DNA of 64,000 nucleotides, taken from Rhea pennata. Taxonomy: Eukaryota > Chordata > Aves > Rheiformes > Rheidae. The notes beneath the pieces were generated by a model. The model worked only from the letters and a program-made list of their open reading frames with translations, searched no databases and was not told the origin of the DNA. Within the stretch, counting starts at the first letter, position 1. Each line of letters opens with the position of its first letter. Below are positions 28,146 to 45,792 of this stretch, one piece after another. The stretch spans positions 126,457,602-126,521,601 of the forward strand of contig NC_084665.1 in assembly GCF_028389875.1 (NCBI RefSeq). Direction: 5' to 3'. Both the position numbers and the translations under genes were made by a program.

Positions 28146-28396
28146 CCCTAGCTACCAAAACATAAAAGATTTCCATGTTTCACCAGTGCTATTGTTGGAA
28201 ACAGTACCAAATGACTTATTTTAATCTAACTTATCTAACAGTAGTAAATTCCAGCTACAGTATTTTTCTGCCCAACTCTATTGCTACTTACGGAAAAGTG
28301 ATAATTGACATGCTCTAAGACTCAGAAGATCATAAACTAATTTAGCCATTTCTTCCTGGTCCTCTGCGGAAATCTGGAAACATCTTACAAAGTATT

Positions 28397-33651
<5,255 letters not shown>

Positions 33652-36600
33652 CTTCCTCCTTTAAATATGCTGCAACAACAAAAAAAGATGGATAAATCAT
33701 CTATGACTGATTTTTTTTTTCATATTCTTCAAAATTTTAAACTCTAAAGAGAATTCTAATGGAGTATTTAAGAGGAGTCTGATGCAGTCTAAGTCTCAGT
33801 TAATGTAGCAACCCAGAGCTGCATCTGCTAGAGGTAACCTATGAAGTAACATGAATAGAAGTGATATATTCACCACAGTGAGCACAATAAAATATCTCAG
33901 CACAGTCCCAGCACAGAGTTCAATATAATAAACAGTAAACATACAAAATATTATTTCAGATTTTGACCGTAATCTTTTTTAAAATGTAAAAGTCATTAGA
34001 AATCCTGATTTCAAGCTAGACTATTTTGTCAATACTAGACAAAAGGAGTCTAGTACAGAATTCTAAGTTTCAGCTACCACAATTACAAACTTTTACTCAA
34101 AAGCACCTACAATGAACCTATGTAGACTGTCACAGTTAACCTAACCTTCTTAGTATTGCATCAGTATGATTCAATTAAAGCAACAGAGGCTACAGTAAGT
34201 TTCTTTAAAAAATACTTCTTCACTCAAACTTAACGCACATGATGCACAGTACCAGCAATCAAATAAAGCAAAAATCAGTCTTTGATTTACCTGAGGCTCA
34301 TGAAGAGTCCCAATTATTTCACAGATGTCAGACAAGGCTTGCTTATAGTAACACATTGCAAAAATATCCAAAGTTTTTATGAGCTACATGCAAATCTTTC
34401 ACACTAAGAGTGGGAAAGCAGAAAAGCATAAGCCAAAGAAATTGCACATGCATTCACCATTGCCCTTCTTGAAATTATGGTTTTTTTTCAAATACAATTC
34501 TTCAGGCACAGTTATTAAATCCTTCCTCCTCTCCCTTTGAATAACTCATAGCTGTCTCCCCCAGAGTGATATAAAGAGTAAATTTCCAGATGATAATCTC
34601 TTTTTAAACTAGCTTGCCTAACATTATCTTGTCAACTCCTTTCTCATATGCACTCGTTGCCTATATTATGAATAGGAGGGTGGGGGAGAAGGAAGGCCCC
34701 AGCTAGAAATTACTGCAACAAATATCGTCACCGATTAATTTCAGCACGAATTTCTAGTAAGAACAGAGAAGCAGACAACTCAATTCAGTGTACCTTTCAC
34801 TTACGGTAACATGCAAGACTGATTTTTTTCTGATACATTAAGGAGTCTTGCTATCTAAATAAAGAAGCCTTGCTAAACCACCTGCCACATGGTTAACAAA
34901 GACCAAGAAAAATGGTGTGTAACACCAAATGGTGTGTAACATTTACACTTTAAAACTGATGAAAGCAACTTACTCTGAGATGCACCACCTTCCCCCCCCC
35001 CCTTCTCTTTACACTTGCTTGTTTGCTTAACAGTTTATCACATTGGGAAGTGCGGTCAATTTGAATCCCAATGAGTTAGCCAAATCTCTGCTGCACCTAA
35101 CAGCCATAAAGCCATTAGAGGGATCAGTTTCCCTGATACAGACTTGATATATCTCCCTTGTCACAGAACTAGAGGCAATCTATTTGCTCAATCAGTTGCT
35201 CAATCTTCTCTAGGCTCTGCACAGCTCTCCTGTATTTCCTTGTCATAAACCAACCCAATATAATCACAATCTAGAGCAAACAAGCTGTTTTCTGAGCACT
35301 GAAAGTAAAGAATTAGTCACAGAGGTGACTAATTGTTATCTAAGAAGTTATGCAGCAGTTTTGAGATCTTTTCCTATCCAAATTTCCTAGTGTCAATTAG
35401 TACAGTTCAGCTTGTGTTGCTTACAGTAATGGCACCAAGAAAGTTCCTCTCCTCTATAAACCTACCTCCACAGAATAGACAAGTTCTTACTGTTTTTGAG
35501 ACTCAGTCCCTACACCAAATTTTCTTGAAATCAACCCACAGGTGCAAAAGTAGTTAGGGTTAAAGAGAGGAGGAAGAAGGCAGGAAGACAGACACATCCA
35601 AATGATTTGACCTCATAAAGATGTGTTTCTCCTGAGGAAGCCAGCATAAAAAATTGGCAGCATTAGTTTTTTTAAAGATCCATGGTAATCCTTCCTTACT
35701 CCAGAAAGGGATACTAAAGCTGTTTTAGCACTAGGAGAGCTTCTATGATCTCTGTTCTGCAAAACTTCCCCTTAGAGTAGCTAAGAAGACATTTCACATT
35801 TTGAGCTCTAGAAACTAAGTACACATACCAAAGCTACTTGCTATAAAAATGCTGTGGTAGGATGAAAGCAATTTCCACTCACTCATCTGGTTTCTCCAAA
35901 TTTACTTGCAATTAAAACATAGAGGCTTAAGTTGAAATTTTACTTGAAAGTCAAGACTGATTCAGAACAGTAAACACGTTTTATACCAGTCATTAAACAA
36001 ATCCTTAAAACACCACGCAGTATAGTCATATGCAAGAAACCACTTGTAACATGCATTTTCCCTTATTTCAAATATGAAAAGGGGGAAATGTTGTAACTAG
36101 CTATTTAATACTAAAAGCTACTAGTAAAGCTAGTAAAGGCTCAGATAAAAAAGAAATTAACAGTACCATTTAAAAACTTCACCAAACAACCATGAGACAA
36201 GGTGAACCCTACCATAAAGTAATTTGTTTTTTCCATTCAAGTTCTTATTGCAAAATTTCTGCTAGACTATGGTTTCTTATTTTAGATAACTTAAAGGCAT
36301 TATTAATAGCCCTAGACACAGAGGTATGACTCCTATTAAGGTCAAAAACTTATTTTTAAGATAGTTTTATCCTTCTTCACCACCTCAAAGAAGAATGGGG
36401 GGCGGGAAGGGGAAACAAAGCAAACAAAAAACCCTCTCATATTGCATTACCTTCTGACTAGTTTCTCAGTCAATGGTTTTAGTCATTACCCGAACTGAAT
36501 CTTTCTTTTCTAGATTAAGTGAAATGAAGAAGCTTTATCCCAAAACATGAGATTTAATTCCCCCACCCCACTGATTTAAATTATGAACCAACATTATATT

Positions 36601-36757
36601 TAAGAATTATGCAATACACCAGCGAATTTCTCCTATTCCATCCTTACCTCTCCCTCAACTGGTAATACAGCAGAGGCAGAAATGAGAGGGCAATTTAAAG
36701 GACACTGCCTCTTTTGAAAGCCAATCAAAATCTTACAGAAAGTAGGAGTTGTCCCCT

Positions 36758-36794
36758 ACACACACACACACACACACACAAAAAAGTGTGTGTG
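36758..36794 (+). repeat. (AC)n followed by (GT)n, hairpin-forming
   Basis: An AC run, then A6, then GTGTGTGTG. At least 9 bp (36771-36779 with 36786-36794) can pair around an A6 loop, in DNA or in the intron-1 RNA. Confidence 0.85.
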
Positions 36795-38836
36795 CAAGCC
36801 AGCAGCAACCACTGATATCACATCATTAACATTTGCTTAATTTTGAAGTGTCTACAACTTTGTGATAGGTAAGAAACTGAAACTTCGCAGCCAGATCCTT
36901 TAACTAACAGAAACATACAATCTGGGACTATTCCTGAGGACATGTTTTAAACTAATTCGTTGCAGTGCAAAAGATGAGCATAAAGCAAACACACGTTCAA
37001 ATATAAAGCAATAATCTCCTTTGGACACTAGAAAATTTCTAAGTTTTATAAGAAGATTAAATGGGGGAAGGGGAGAGAAATAACTTACTAAATACCAGTC
37101 AATTTTGAAGCTAATAGTCAGTTGCTATTCCTTTGTGAGATTTGACAATTATGTTATATAAACTGCAAACACCTGATGTTCATGCAAAAGACAAGAACAA
37201 AATTATAGAAGTTAGTAGTTTCTTATGTATTAGTTATTTATAGAACATTACGGTGATGAGAAAGATAAGGACCTCAGAAATTTGAACTGGAAAATCCCAC
37301 AACTCTAAGTTCCAGATAGTATGGAGAAGAGAAAATTCAGTAGCAAACCCAAGATTTCCTACAAAATTTCTGTGGGCTGCACAGCTGCCAGGTTACCAAA
37401 GGGAGCTTCTACATAGAGCTAATCAAGGAATTCTAAAACTTGTCTCTTTTAAAGAAAGTTGCAGTACTCTTTAGGGTACAGGATCTTACAGATTACTAAT
37501 TCCTGGTATTTTCAAAACTGCTGATAACCTCACAAATAGGGTCTAAACCAATGCAGTGAACTCCAAGAGACTGTTCTGAACTCCCACTTGTCTCCAAAAC
37601 ACATGGGTGTTCTGCTTCGGGCCTTAACAAGGGCTTGTGGGTATGAAAGCTCATCTACTTTTTCCAATTGCATGAAGAAGAGCTCATGAGCAAGAAGTTA
37701 CTGAGGCATCAAGAAGACAAAGCACATATCACCTGCCCATCCCACAGCAACCCTTACTCACTGACACCCAGCGCTGCCCACTGGAAAGTCCACCAGACGA
37801 CCACAGCCGAGGTCACTCAAGCAGCAACACCTAGGGGATACTCTTAACTCAAATAACAACACTTAATGCAGCCCAGATATCCAGAAAGACCTAAATCACC
37901 TAAGTCCCCTGTTAATAACTATTCCAGTGCAGAGAGCCCCTGAGTGGAGTACCAGGACCCTCCTCACACCCCCTGGTGCAGTGGACACCAGGGCAGAGGA
38001 AATGTGGCAGGACTTCTACATGGGCCTGTTATCTCTGGCATAAGTTGTGGCAGACAGCTGTTAGCTAACCTAAGTTAGAATAACCTTGACGCATGCACAA
38101 CCACTGCAGCTCGTTTTTCACGCGTGACGCAAGCCCAGGGGATGATACAGTATCGCCAGCCGAGGCCATGAAGAAACAGGTTTGGCACAACTATTTGAAA
38201 ACTGACCAAAATCAAACCTCAAGGACAAAAAATGATTGTGGCAGTTACTGAAAAAGGGTAATGTAGTTTAAGTGGCCAGGATAAGTGAAGCTCTGTTTTC
38301 TTCAGATGACACAGAATGACAGCAGTTAATCACATCTATGCATAAAAATCCTGTAACCACATGCCACATCTCTGAAAAAAAGGAGACCTGGACACAAGCA
38401 AAACAGAAAAGGGAAACAGGCTCACAGATGAAAGAGCAACTACTTGGTGGCATTGCATCATAACGCCAGGCCTAGAGACAACCTGCCGAAACAAGCATCT
38501 GAGGAGTTAAAAAGAAAAAAAAAGAAAAAAAAAAACAACACTAGGGAGCAAGGTAACACTCGAGACCACAGCTCTGATCCTTGGTGGCTTTTCCCCCCTC
38601 CCCCTTCCCGGCCCCAAAGGGATGAGGAGTCACCTCAACCTCGGCGCCCGTGGTGAGTCAGCACAGCTTTCCCCGCCGTGAGACCGCCGCGTTACCGGAG
38701 GGGAGGCGGGAAAGGGGCGCCCGGAACGGCGGCCGGCGCCGCGCGCCCCTCGCCCCTGAGGGGAGCGACCGTTGCGACCGTTACAGAGCAGCAACGGCCC
38801 GCGCGCCGCGCGCGCGTGCACGTTCCTCCTTCCCAC

Positions 38837-38852
38837 TCATTCATTCATTCAT
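38837..38852 (+). repeat. (TCAT)4 microsatellite
   Basis: Four TCAT units immediately inside the inferred TDH intron 1, within the CpG island. Confidence 0.9.
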
Positions 38853-38864
38853 TCAGTCGCTTAC

Positions 38865-38940
38865 CCGCGCGCCGCCGAACCGCTGCAGCCGCGCCGCCGC
38901 CGCGTCCCGATAGGCTGACAGGGAGGAGCGAGGGGCGGGG
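38865..38940 (-). other. TDH: Inferred non-coding first exon of TDH
   Basis: Inside the CpG island the minus strand has a strong 5' splice site (GCGCGG|gtaagc) with the exon ending at 38865. TDH needs an upstream exon to supply its leader, and this is the best donor near a promoter. The transcription start is not determined; the right boundary given is only a guess, placed just below the GC boxes. Confidence 0.5.
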
Positions 38941-38951
38941 CTTAGGGCGGG
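38932..38951 (+). promoter_or_regulatory. GC boxes with G-quadruplex potential
   Basis: Four G runs (G4, G4, G3, G3) separated by C, CTTA and C fit the simple G-quadruplex pattern. They also contain the Sp1-type core GGGGCGGGG. They sit just upstream of the inferred minus-strand first exon. Confidence 0.6.
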
Positions 38952-38979
38952 CGTCGCCGCCGGCGGGGCGGGGGCGCCG

Positions 38980-38987
38980 TGACGTCA
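38980..38987. promoter_or_regulatory. Consensus cAMP-response element
   Basis: The perfect 8-bp palindrome TGACGTCA lies in the CpG island, 116 nt upstream of the inferred TDH exon-1 donor. A one-mismatch relative, TGATGTCA, lies at 39020-39027. CREB/ATF family factors bind this sequence (established knowledge). Occupancy here is inference. Confidence 0.6.
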
Positions 38988-39039
38988 GCGCGATGCCGCG
39001 CCGCGCGCGCTGTCGTGGGTGATGTCATACCCTCCGCCA

Positions 39040-39305
39040 TGTCGGCGGCGCTACCGAGGCCGCGTTAAGACGCAAGCGGCGGATTTACCCCGGAAATCCA
39101 GGGATTTACGCTAGAAAATAGGAGAGAAAACAGCAGATTCCCTGCAAGGGCGTCAGCTGGCAATGCGGAGGCCCACGGCGCCCTGGGGGAGGCCAGGGCA
39201 GCCCGGATGCCTCGGCCCTGCCCTGCCTTGGTGTTGTCCGCTTGCGAAGGTGACTGAAATAATCAAGATGTCCAACCCCGAAGCACTTTCAGATCTAACT
39301 GCAGG
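39040..39305 (+). other. Candidate plus-strand first exon leaving the CpG island
   Basis: On the plus strand a good donor (GCAGG|gtaaga, exon end 39305) lies at the edge of the CpG island. Only a short frame from ATG 39268 leads into it, so a non-coding divergent transcript is more likely than a protein gene. The start is arbitrary. This is inference from promoter and splice-site sequence only. Confidence 0.25.
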
Positions 39306-40448
39306 GTAAGAATGCAGCAAAGCTTGATTCACTGTAAAAAAATAAGTGTAAAACTACTACTTTACTTGTTTCTCAACTCCTTGACAGTCTGCCAGAGTAA
39401 GAGACAGAGCCAGCAAACGTGTATTGCCATGTACCGAAAAGCAAACTTTTCACTTAACAAAATACGGGGATATTCATGGCAAGTCAGTGACTTCTGCAGG
39501 ACAGATCTGTCCGGGAACAAGATTGCTCAATAATCACGTGCAGGTGGAAAATTCCTCTATTTCCAAGAAATGCATACAGAGGTTCCAGAGTAGGTGCATT
39601 TGTCAATAGTTAAAATGAAAGAAAGGCTTTTGGGTATTCAAGACAAAAAAAATTACAGAAGCTGTATCATGGAGAAGATGTATAAGGAGATGACTTCTAA
39701 GATGGTGGTAATTATCTTCTGTGGTAATTAATGGCAGAACTTAAGGAATAAAAAGTACTAGACATTTGCCCGCCTACTTGGAGATGAAAAAGCAAAATCT
39801 GAAAGAAAAAGGAAAATCAGAAAAATTCTTATCTCCCTTCTCTCACACTGTGAGTAGTTTAACTCATGAGCATAAATTAGACAAGATGGAAGGACTATCA
39901 CCTGGGAAATGCTGTGGGTTACAACTCCAAAAGATATGGTGATAGTTCAGAACTACATATTGAAATGTGTAATCCTGGTCAGAGGAGCTTTATTGCCTTC
40001 AGAAAACCCTTCAAATGCAGAAAGTAACAACTGCTGAAAAAAAGAGTTTTTGAAGGTAAACATGAGTCAAACACAAATCATTTTTAAAACAAAATTTGAC
40101 AAGTTCAGATGCCACCAGAAATGACTCTGCTGTACAAATAACACTGACTGAGTCCAGCCACCGGAATGGCCCCACAGTTGGCAAATTAATAAAGTATTTT
40201 TAAAAAATACTGCACTTAGCTTCCTCGTACCTCAGCATTCTGCTTATAAAAACTGCCCTTGAAAAATAGCTTTCTTGTATAGAGTGGTTAGATGTTTTCT
40301 CTGGAAAGCTCTGTGAGGTCCTCGTCTGCTCCTCGCTGTTGTTGAGCAGGTATTGCTCATCACTGTGTATTCTCATGAAGTGAACTAAAACCATGAAGAA
40401 TGAAAAATGACCACAGAGAATCAATTAAAGATCATTCCAGACTTTTTC

Positions 40449-40468
40449 TTTTTTTTTTTTTTTTTTTT
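40449..40468 (+). repeat. T20 homopolymer
   Basis: An uninterrupted T run, preceded by CTTTTTC. Confidence 0.9.
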
Positions 40469-43400
40469 CTTTAACAGCAGCTGTTTGCCCACAAAACTCT
40501 CACAGTCCTCTGGGCTCTGCAGCTCAAGGACTTTCTGAACCAGACATGCTATCTTTACAGTCAGTAGATTTATAGCTGCTTTTCAGTAATACATTTCTCT
40601 TCCATGAACTCATCTAGATGCCTTTTGAACTCAGGTTAGCTTTAGCATCTATACTGGACACTATGCCTGCTGTAAACATAATTTTGCGCTAATTAGTTTT
40701 AGCTAAACTGTTATGCAACAATCCCAAACCAGCCTGCCAAGGGGTGAAATTCATCAGCAGGAGGGAAGAAAAAAGCTCATAAACCTCTCTGTGCCAAGGC
40801 TAATCTTATCTTATCTCAAAGTCTTTGTTCTTCAAGATTGCTGGGAGAGTTAATGTTGTTTGTGCTTCTGAAAGATAAAAGTGTCTGGGATAAGGAAAAA
40901 AAAAGTAGTAATGTTGCTAGAAAGTACAGCTCAGCAGAAGTGAGGAGGAGAAGGAGACTGGAGCTGTGGCAGGTCTTTGTGTGGCTGCTGTTGGAAATCA
41001 GAAGACTTGTGGGAATTGGCCCAGGGAAAGGAGGATTCAAGGCAAGTGCTGGCTGTAACTGGGCAGACATTCATCCCTGTTTAGAGTTTGTCGTGGTCTA
41101 TAAAATTAATGATCCATCAAACACAATGTCCTGTTTGCCAGCAACTTGTCTCTTTTGTCCTTCAAAGAACTTCCTCCTAATCCATGTAGTCATAGTGTTA
41201 TACATAGGATAAATAATTTATTCCAGTGATAAGGTCCCTCCTCAGACCTTCGACTCAGGAACGGCATGAGAATGCTCAGTCTTTCTACCACAGGTGCTTC
41301 CCTGGGAAAGGGAACAGCCCATAAGCCTTCCCTGCCAGCAGCACCTTATGCTGTCAGAAGTCACCTAACTTCTTTGGCTGGAAACAGTATGTAAATCTTG
41401 ATTTAGGAATGGGATTTCCATGTCCAGCCCTGCTCACTGGGCTGCAAAAACCTAGCGCACCAGGATACTGCTAAGAGTCTTAGAAAGTGTGACACGGAAT
41501 CAGATTTAAGTCCAAATACTTTGCACAAACTGCTCCAGGCTCTGTAATTCCTTCTGGCTGCTCATTAAGAACTTCCTGCTGCTTACAGTCTTACCAATTG
41601 TCTAGGAAATCAAGACAAGGAGTCTAGGAAATCAGGAGTGTCAGGGCTACATCAAACCAAGGTTGTGTCACCGATTTTCCTCATTTTTGGCCAACGAAGG
41701 CACCTCTCTATGAAGACATTCTGCCAATGCCCCCAAGAAACGCACAGCTGTGGTGTTAATCACACTGATTTGGGGAGTGTCTGCCTGTCAGCCCTGGCAG
41801 ATGGGATTGCCCTTTGCTGGGGTGTGTGCAAACAAGAACAGACAGTTCAGGACATTCACTGCAAATAAACCAGGCGGACATGGGCTGGGGAGGAGGAGTA
41901 TGACAGATCGGGGCAATGTGATGGGCCAAAAATAGAAGGTAAGGGGGCTTGCAGCACTGAGGGCAAAGGAGTGCAGTGAAGCTATGAGGAGATGGAGTGA
42001 GGGAACTGAGCTAATGTGAAATGCCCCTGCTGGGTCTGGGGCTTCAACAAAGTTCATTTTCCCAGAGGGAAAAAAGAAGCAGGATTTGTAAGCATGGGGC
42101 CCAACTCCAAAACTGCTACACAAAGAGCTTTGGAGGACATAGGAAGAGGAGACTATAAGTCTCTATTTTCTGCAGAGGGCTTGTCAGCTTATAGGACACA
42201 TTTCTTTGGGTGAAATCCAAAAGCTTTGGGCTCAAGTTAACAATAATCCACGAACCATTCACAGTCTTGTGCTTCCATCCTATGTAGAAATTTACCTTGC
42301 ATATGTTTCAAAACAGCCTAAAAAGAAAATGCCTCCAATAAAAACGCTTGGCAACAGCCAGCCTATCCCAAATCAGTGTACCTGGTATCAGATGAATTCC
42401 CTTTCTAACACTAGTTCAGTTTTCAGTTTAGAGTCCAGAGTCTAATACTTGATGGGGTCCTTGCTGACTTACTGTGGACGTGCAACTCAACCAATTCTAC
42501 TCTGTGGATGGCATCCTACATAGAACACCACGTACATAGATAAGATGAGCTTTCTTCTCGGAATAGCAACGCCCATCTCCTTGCACAAAATAAGCCAGCA
42601 GACTTTCTCAAGTGATATGGTAGAAGTTGCATAGGAGTTTGCTGAACAGCTCTCTCAGCTGGGGCTGTAAACCTGAACATGTCGTAACTGATGGAATGTG
42701 TAGCCAGTTCAAAGCATGGCATAGCTGTCAGGCTCTGCAGGCAACACGAATACAGAGTAATGATTTTGCTACAGGCCCTGTTCCAGGGAAGATCTTCTCA
42801 ACTCAACAAAGTCCAACCTACATTTGTTTCTGCAACAAAGACCAGCCAGGTTACTCCTTCTACTGGGCTGTTGCCTCATTTACAGAAGCTAGTTAGGACT
42901 TTGCATATATATGAGATGCTTGGCTTAAGGGAGAAGGAGGAGCCACCTCTTCATACCATTCTTTTAAAGAGCACAAGCATGCTGAGAAATACTGTACAAG
43001 TCTCTGACCAAACTGACTGAGAGTGGGAAGGTTGGAAACCACAGGCAACAGAGGGGAGGATAACTCTCTTACCAGGTGTTCATGCAGAAGAGCCACTGAA
43101 AGGAGGCAGAGTCAGAAAACAGAGAAATTTGCAATGTGAAGATGAGGATCAGCTAGTGTAAGAATGATGTCTGGGCAGTCAAATATCTGGTGGCAGCCCG
43201 GGAAAGCCAGTCACTTCTGCGATGAGCTGCAGTCCTCATCGGGAGGGTTGACTCTGCAGAACAGCTTTTGAGCATGTGGACTGAGTCAGGACATGCTAAT
43301 GGGAAGCAGAGAGGACAAACTGATCTTTCTGCAGGAAACTGGATCCAGGTCACATAGCTTTTAGGAACATATAATTCACTTGCATAAATCAATAGAGCAA

Positions 43401-45792
43401 TATTGGTCTGTGCTCACTCGTCACTGCTGGTACTCCTCCCTGTTTTTTGATACATGCCAGTTTGGACCCAGTTTCTGCCTTCGGATAGGTATATGCAATT
43501 CCCATAGAGGCAGTACTATGTAGCAGTTTAGGAATATAACAAATATCTTTTTGAGGGGAAAAAAACCCAGCTCAGGTGTCAAAGAAGGAAATCATGCAGT
43601 CTGCACAAAATAGAAAAAAAGCAGTATAGCTTGAATTGTTGTGTTTATCCTAAAATATTTCATGGAAAATTTATTGCTGGGGATATCGCTGCACAGGACT
43701 ATATTGATCTGAAAGCAGTACTTGGTGGTTGGCTCAGAAGACCCATGTGAGTTGGAGAACAAGAGCCACCAAAGGAGACTGAATTTCACGTCAGTGACAG
43801 CTTGGTCACACAGAAAACAGAAGGGAGAAACATCCTCCCCCATGGCACTGAACTGTTTTAACCCTGATACTCATCGTACCCAGCAGATCTGACACAGACT
43901 GTGCTTGTGCTCGAGAAGGCGTCACATTTTGTTGGCAGACAGGAAGCACCTAGTCCTGACCAAAGACAGTCTAATCTTCCATTTGCAGGTAACTGTCGTT
44001 TCCCTTGCACCCAACGTGTGACATTCCTTGGAGAAGGAATAGAAGGGGGAAGATTTTAATTAAACTCTTTATTTTTGTTTAAAGCCTGATGCTTCTCTCT
44101 ATTCTGATAGATGTCTTGCATTTCTTCTAAAAAGAGATAAAGCACTGCATCAACCATTGATGCTCTGTTTTTAAGATTTTTCATCTGGCATCGTTCCAGT
44201 TCTTGTAAATGCATGCAAAGTGCAGACACAAGTGTTAGCCTTCAGGTAGGCTAAGAAGAAGGAATGTGTCTGTTGGCAGTATTTTTCAGCCCAGCTGTTC
44301 AGCGATCAGTGAAGATCACTGCCTGAAAGGTGACATTTTCTCCATACAGGCTGGGCAGAGAAAGCAGGATTTTCTGCAGCAGGTTTTTCTCCAGCACTGT
44401 GTACATGTATCTTGGAGACCTCAGAAGCTGCAGTCACACTCCTAGGTAAGGGCTGCCTGTAGGATCCAGTGTAGCAGGATAAAGCCTTCAGTGCTCCCCA
44501 GGTGCTACCTCCTTATAATCAAGATCTTTTTGTGAACATACAATAACAACCCTGCAAGGGCAGCTCCCCTTGGAGACACTGATTAGTCCACCACAGTGTG
44601 AGAGTCAAGTGAATACTGCTAATGCACTGATGGCAGATATTTATCTGGTTCCTTTTATATCCATGATGTTCATTTCCTCCCTCTCAGTGAAGAGTTTTAC
44701 AAGAGGGACGAGGTACAATTCATGGCAGGCTGGAGCAGCAAGAGTAATCAGAAGATCTTGGGAAAAGGGAAGGGAACTGAGGTTGTTTTGTCAAGAGCAG
44801 AAATGGTTGAAGGAGACAAGGGGTCAATCTCATATCACAATAAAAAGCAACAGAAATATACTGGTTTCCATGACTACTGGAGCTAGGACAGGAAGCCATG
44901 CACTCAAATAACAGCAAGATTTCACATTAGGACAAACTTCTAGAAGTAAGGAAGTCCTGAAAAAAATCCCCTGAGGAGGGAGCAGAGTCTTTATTGCTGG
45001 CAGTTTTAGGAGCAGGTTAGGTAACCTCCATCAGTAATGATGCACATTCAGTGGATCCTGTCTTGGGGCAGAGCCTTAACAACTTCCTCTTTCAAGCATG
45101 AATCCGTCCCCATGGTTGCCACTTCCACAGCTCTAAAGCCTTTGCAATACAGCTCTGTTTGCATATAAACTGTCCCTCCAATACTGATATCAACCACAGA
45201 ATTGCCCGTGATTTAATTTGTAACCAAGAAACAGCAAAAAAGGAAAAAAGCAAAGCAAAGAAAAAGTAATTGTTTATCCTGAGAATGTAATGAAATGGCC
45301 ACTAGTTCAAGTTTTGTAAGTCACACAGTCATCAAGAAGCCCTGGCTTTCATTGCAACAGGTTGGGAGGAATTCCTTGATCTCAGCAAGAGATGAATTTG
45401 TTACTCTTGGGAAGGAAACAGCTTCATTTTCTTTTTCCTTTGCGGACTCTCCTATGCAGGCCCCTTTCCCCACTGCCTTGCTCCTTTAAACCTAAGCAGA
45501 TGAAATAGATGAAGGATGCATCCAAAATGTAAGACTGAGGTTTTGAGACATCTTTGCATGTGTAAGTAATACATCAGGCAGAGAATAATCAGGCTGAGTT
45601 ACACTTTTCATGCCTACTTGCCCATACAGAGGCGATAATGTTCCTAAAAAAATCCACTGTAAGTTGGTGCTTGCCCTCAAGTTGCATTTTCACACCTTGT
45701 AGTCAATACAAAGAGCTCGCAAGGAACAGGCAGATGGTTTAATTCAAAGTGACTCTCAATGTCCTTTTGCTAACTCTGTGGTTTTCCTGCAG

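Larger units (their letters stand above)
25285..28396 (-). other. TDH: Probable TDH 3' UTR with distal polyadenylation signal
   Basis: Downstream of the TDH stop lies 3.1 kb of AT-rich, gene-free sequence with no recognised transposon. An AATAAA on the minus strand at 25305-25300 is followed by a GU-rich stretch (TGTGTGCTGG), the usual layout of a cleavage site near 25285. Further AATAAA copies occur near 25690 and 27950, so shorter transcripts are possible. The UTR holds a (CT)13 microsatellite (GA on the transcript strand) and a T26 run on the plus strand. The end point is inferred from sequence alone. Confidence 0.5.
33670..38864 (-). other. TDH: Probable first intron of TDH (5.2 kb)
   Basis: A strong donor at 38864-38863 (GCGG|gtaagc) and the T-rich acceptor ending at 33670 bracket this segment. 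It holds no coding exon that I recognise. It contains an (AC)n/GTGTGTGTG hairpin at 36758-36794, a C-run near 34990, and an 8-bp inverted repeat at 37971-37993. The 3' 250 nt next to the promoter are GC-rich. The intron call depends on the inferred non-coding exon. Confidence 0.55.
38640..39260. promoter_or_regulatory. CpG island promoter (TDH; possibly divergent)
   Basis: About 600 nt here are very GC-rich and dense in CpG, against an AT-rich background on both sides. The island holds GC boxes (GGGGCGGGGC near 38932), a perfect CRE palindrome, a CRE-like TGATGTCA, and a CCGCCATGTCGGCGGCG element resembling a YY1 site. Its position directly upstream of the inferred TDH first exon makes it the TDH promoter. 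Its right half could also drive plus-strand transcription. Confidence 0.85.

Noticed and set aside
38678-39022. 114-codon Arg/Ala-rich plus-strand frame in the CpG island
   Set aside because: GC-rich promoters lack stop codons and give Arg/Ala/Pro frames. The minus-strand splice donor for TDH explains the region better.
41209-41260. GATAAGGTCCCTCCTCAGACC, similar to a CR1 block
   Set aside because: One isolated 20-nt similarity without neighbouring CR1 blocks.
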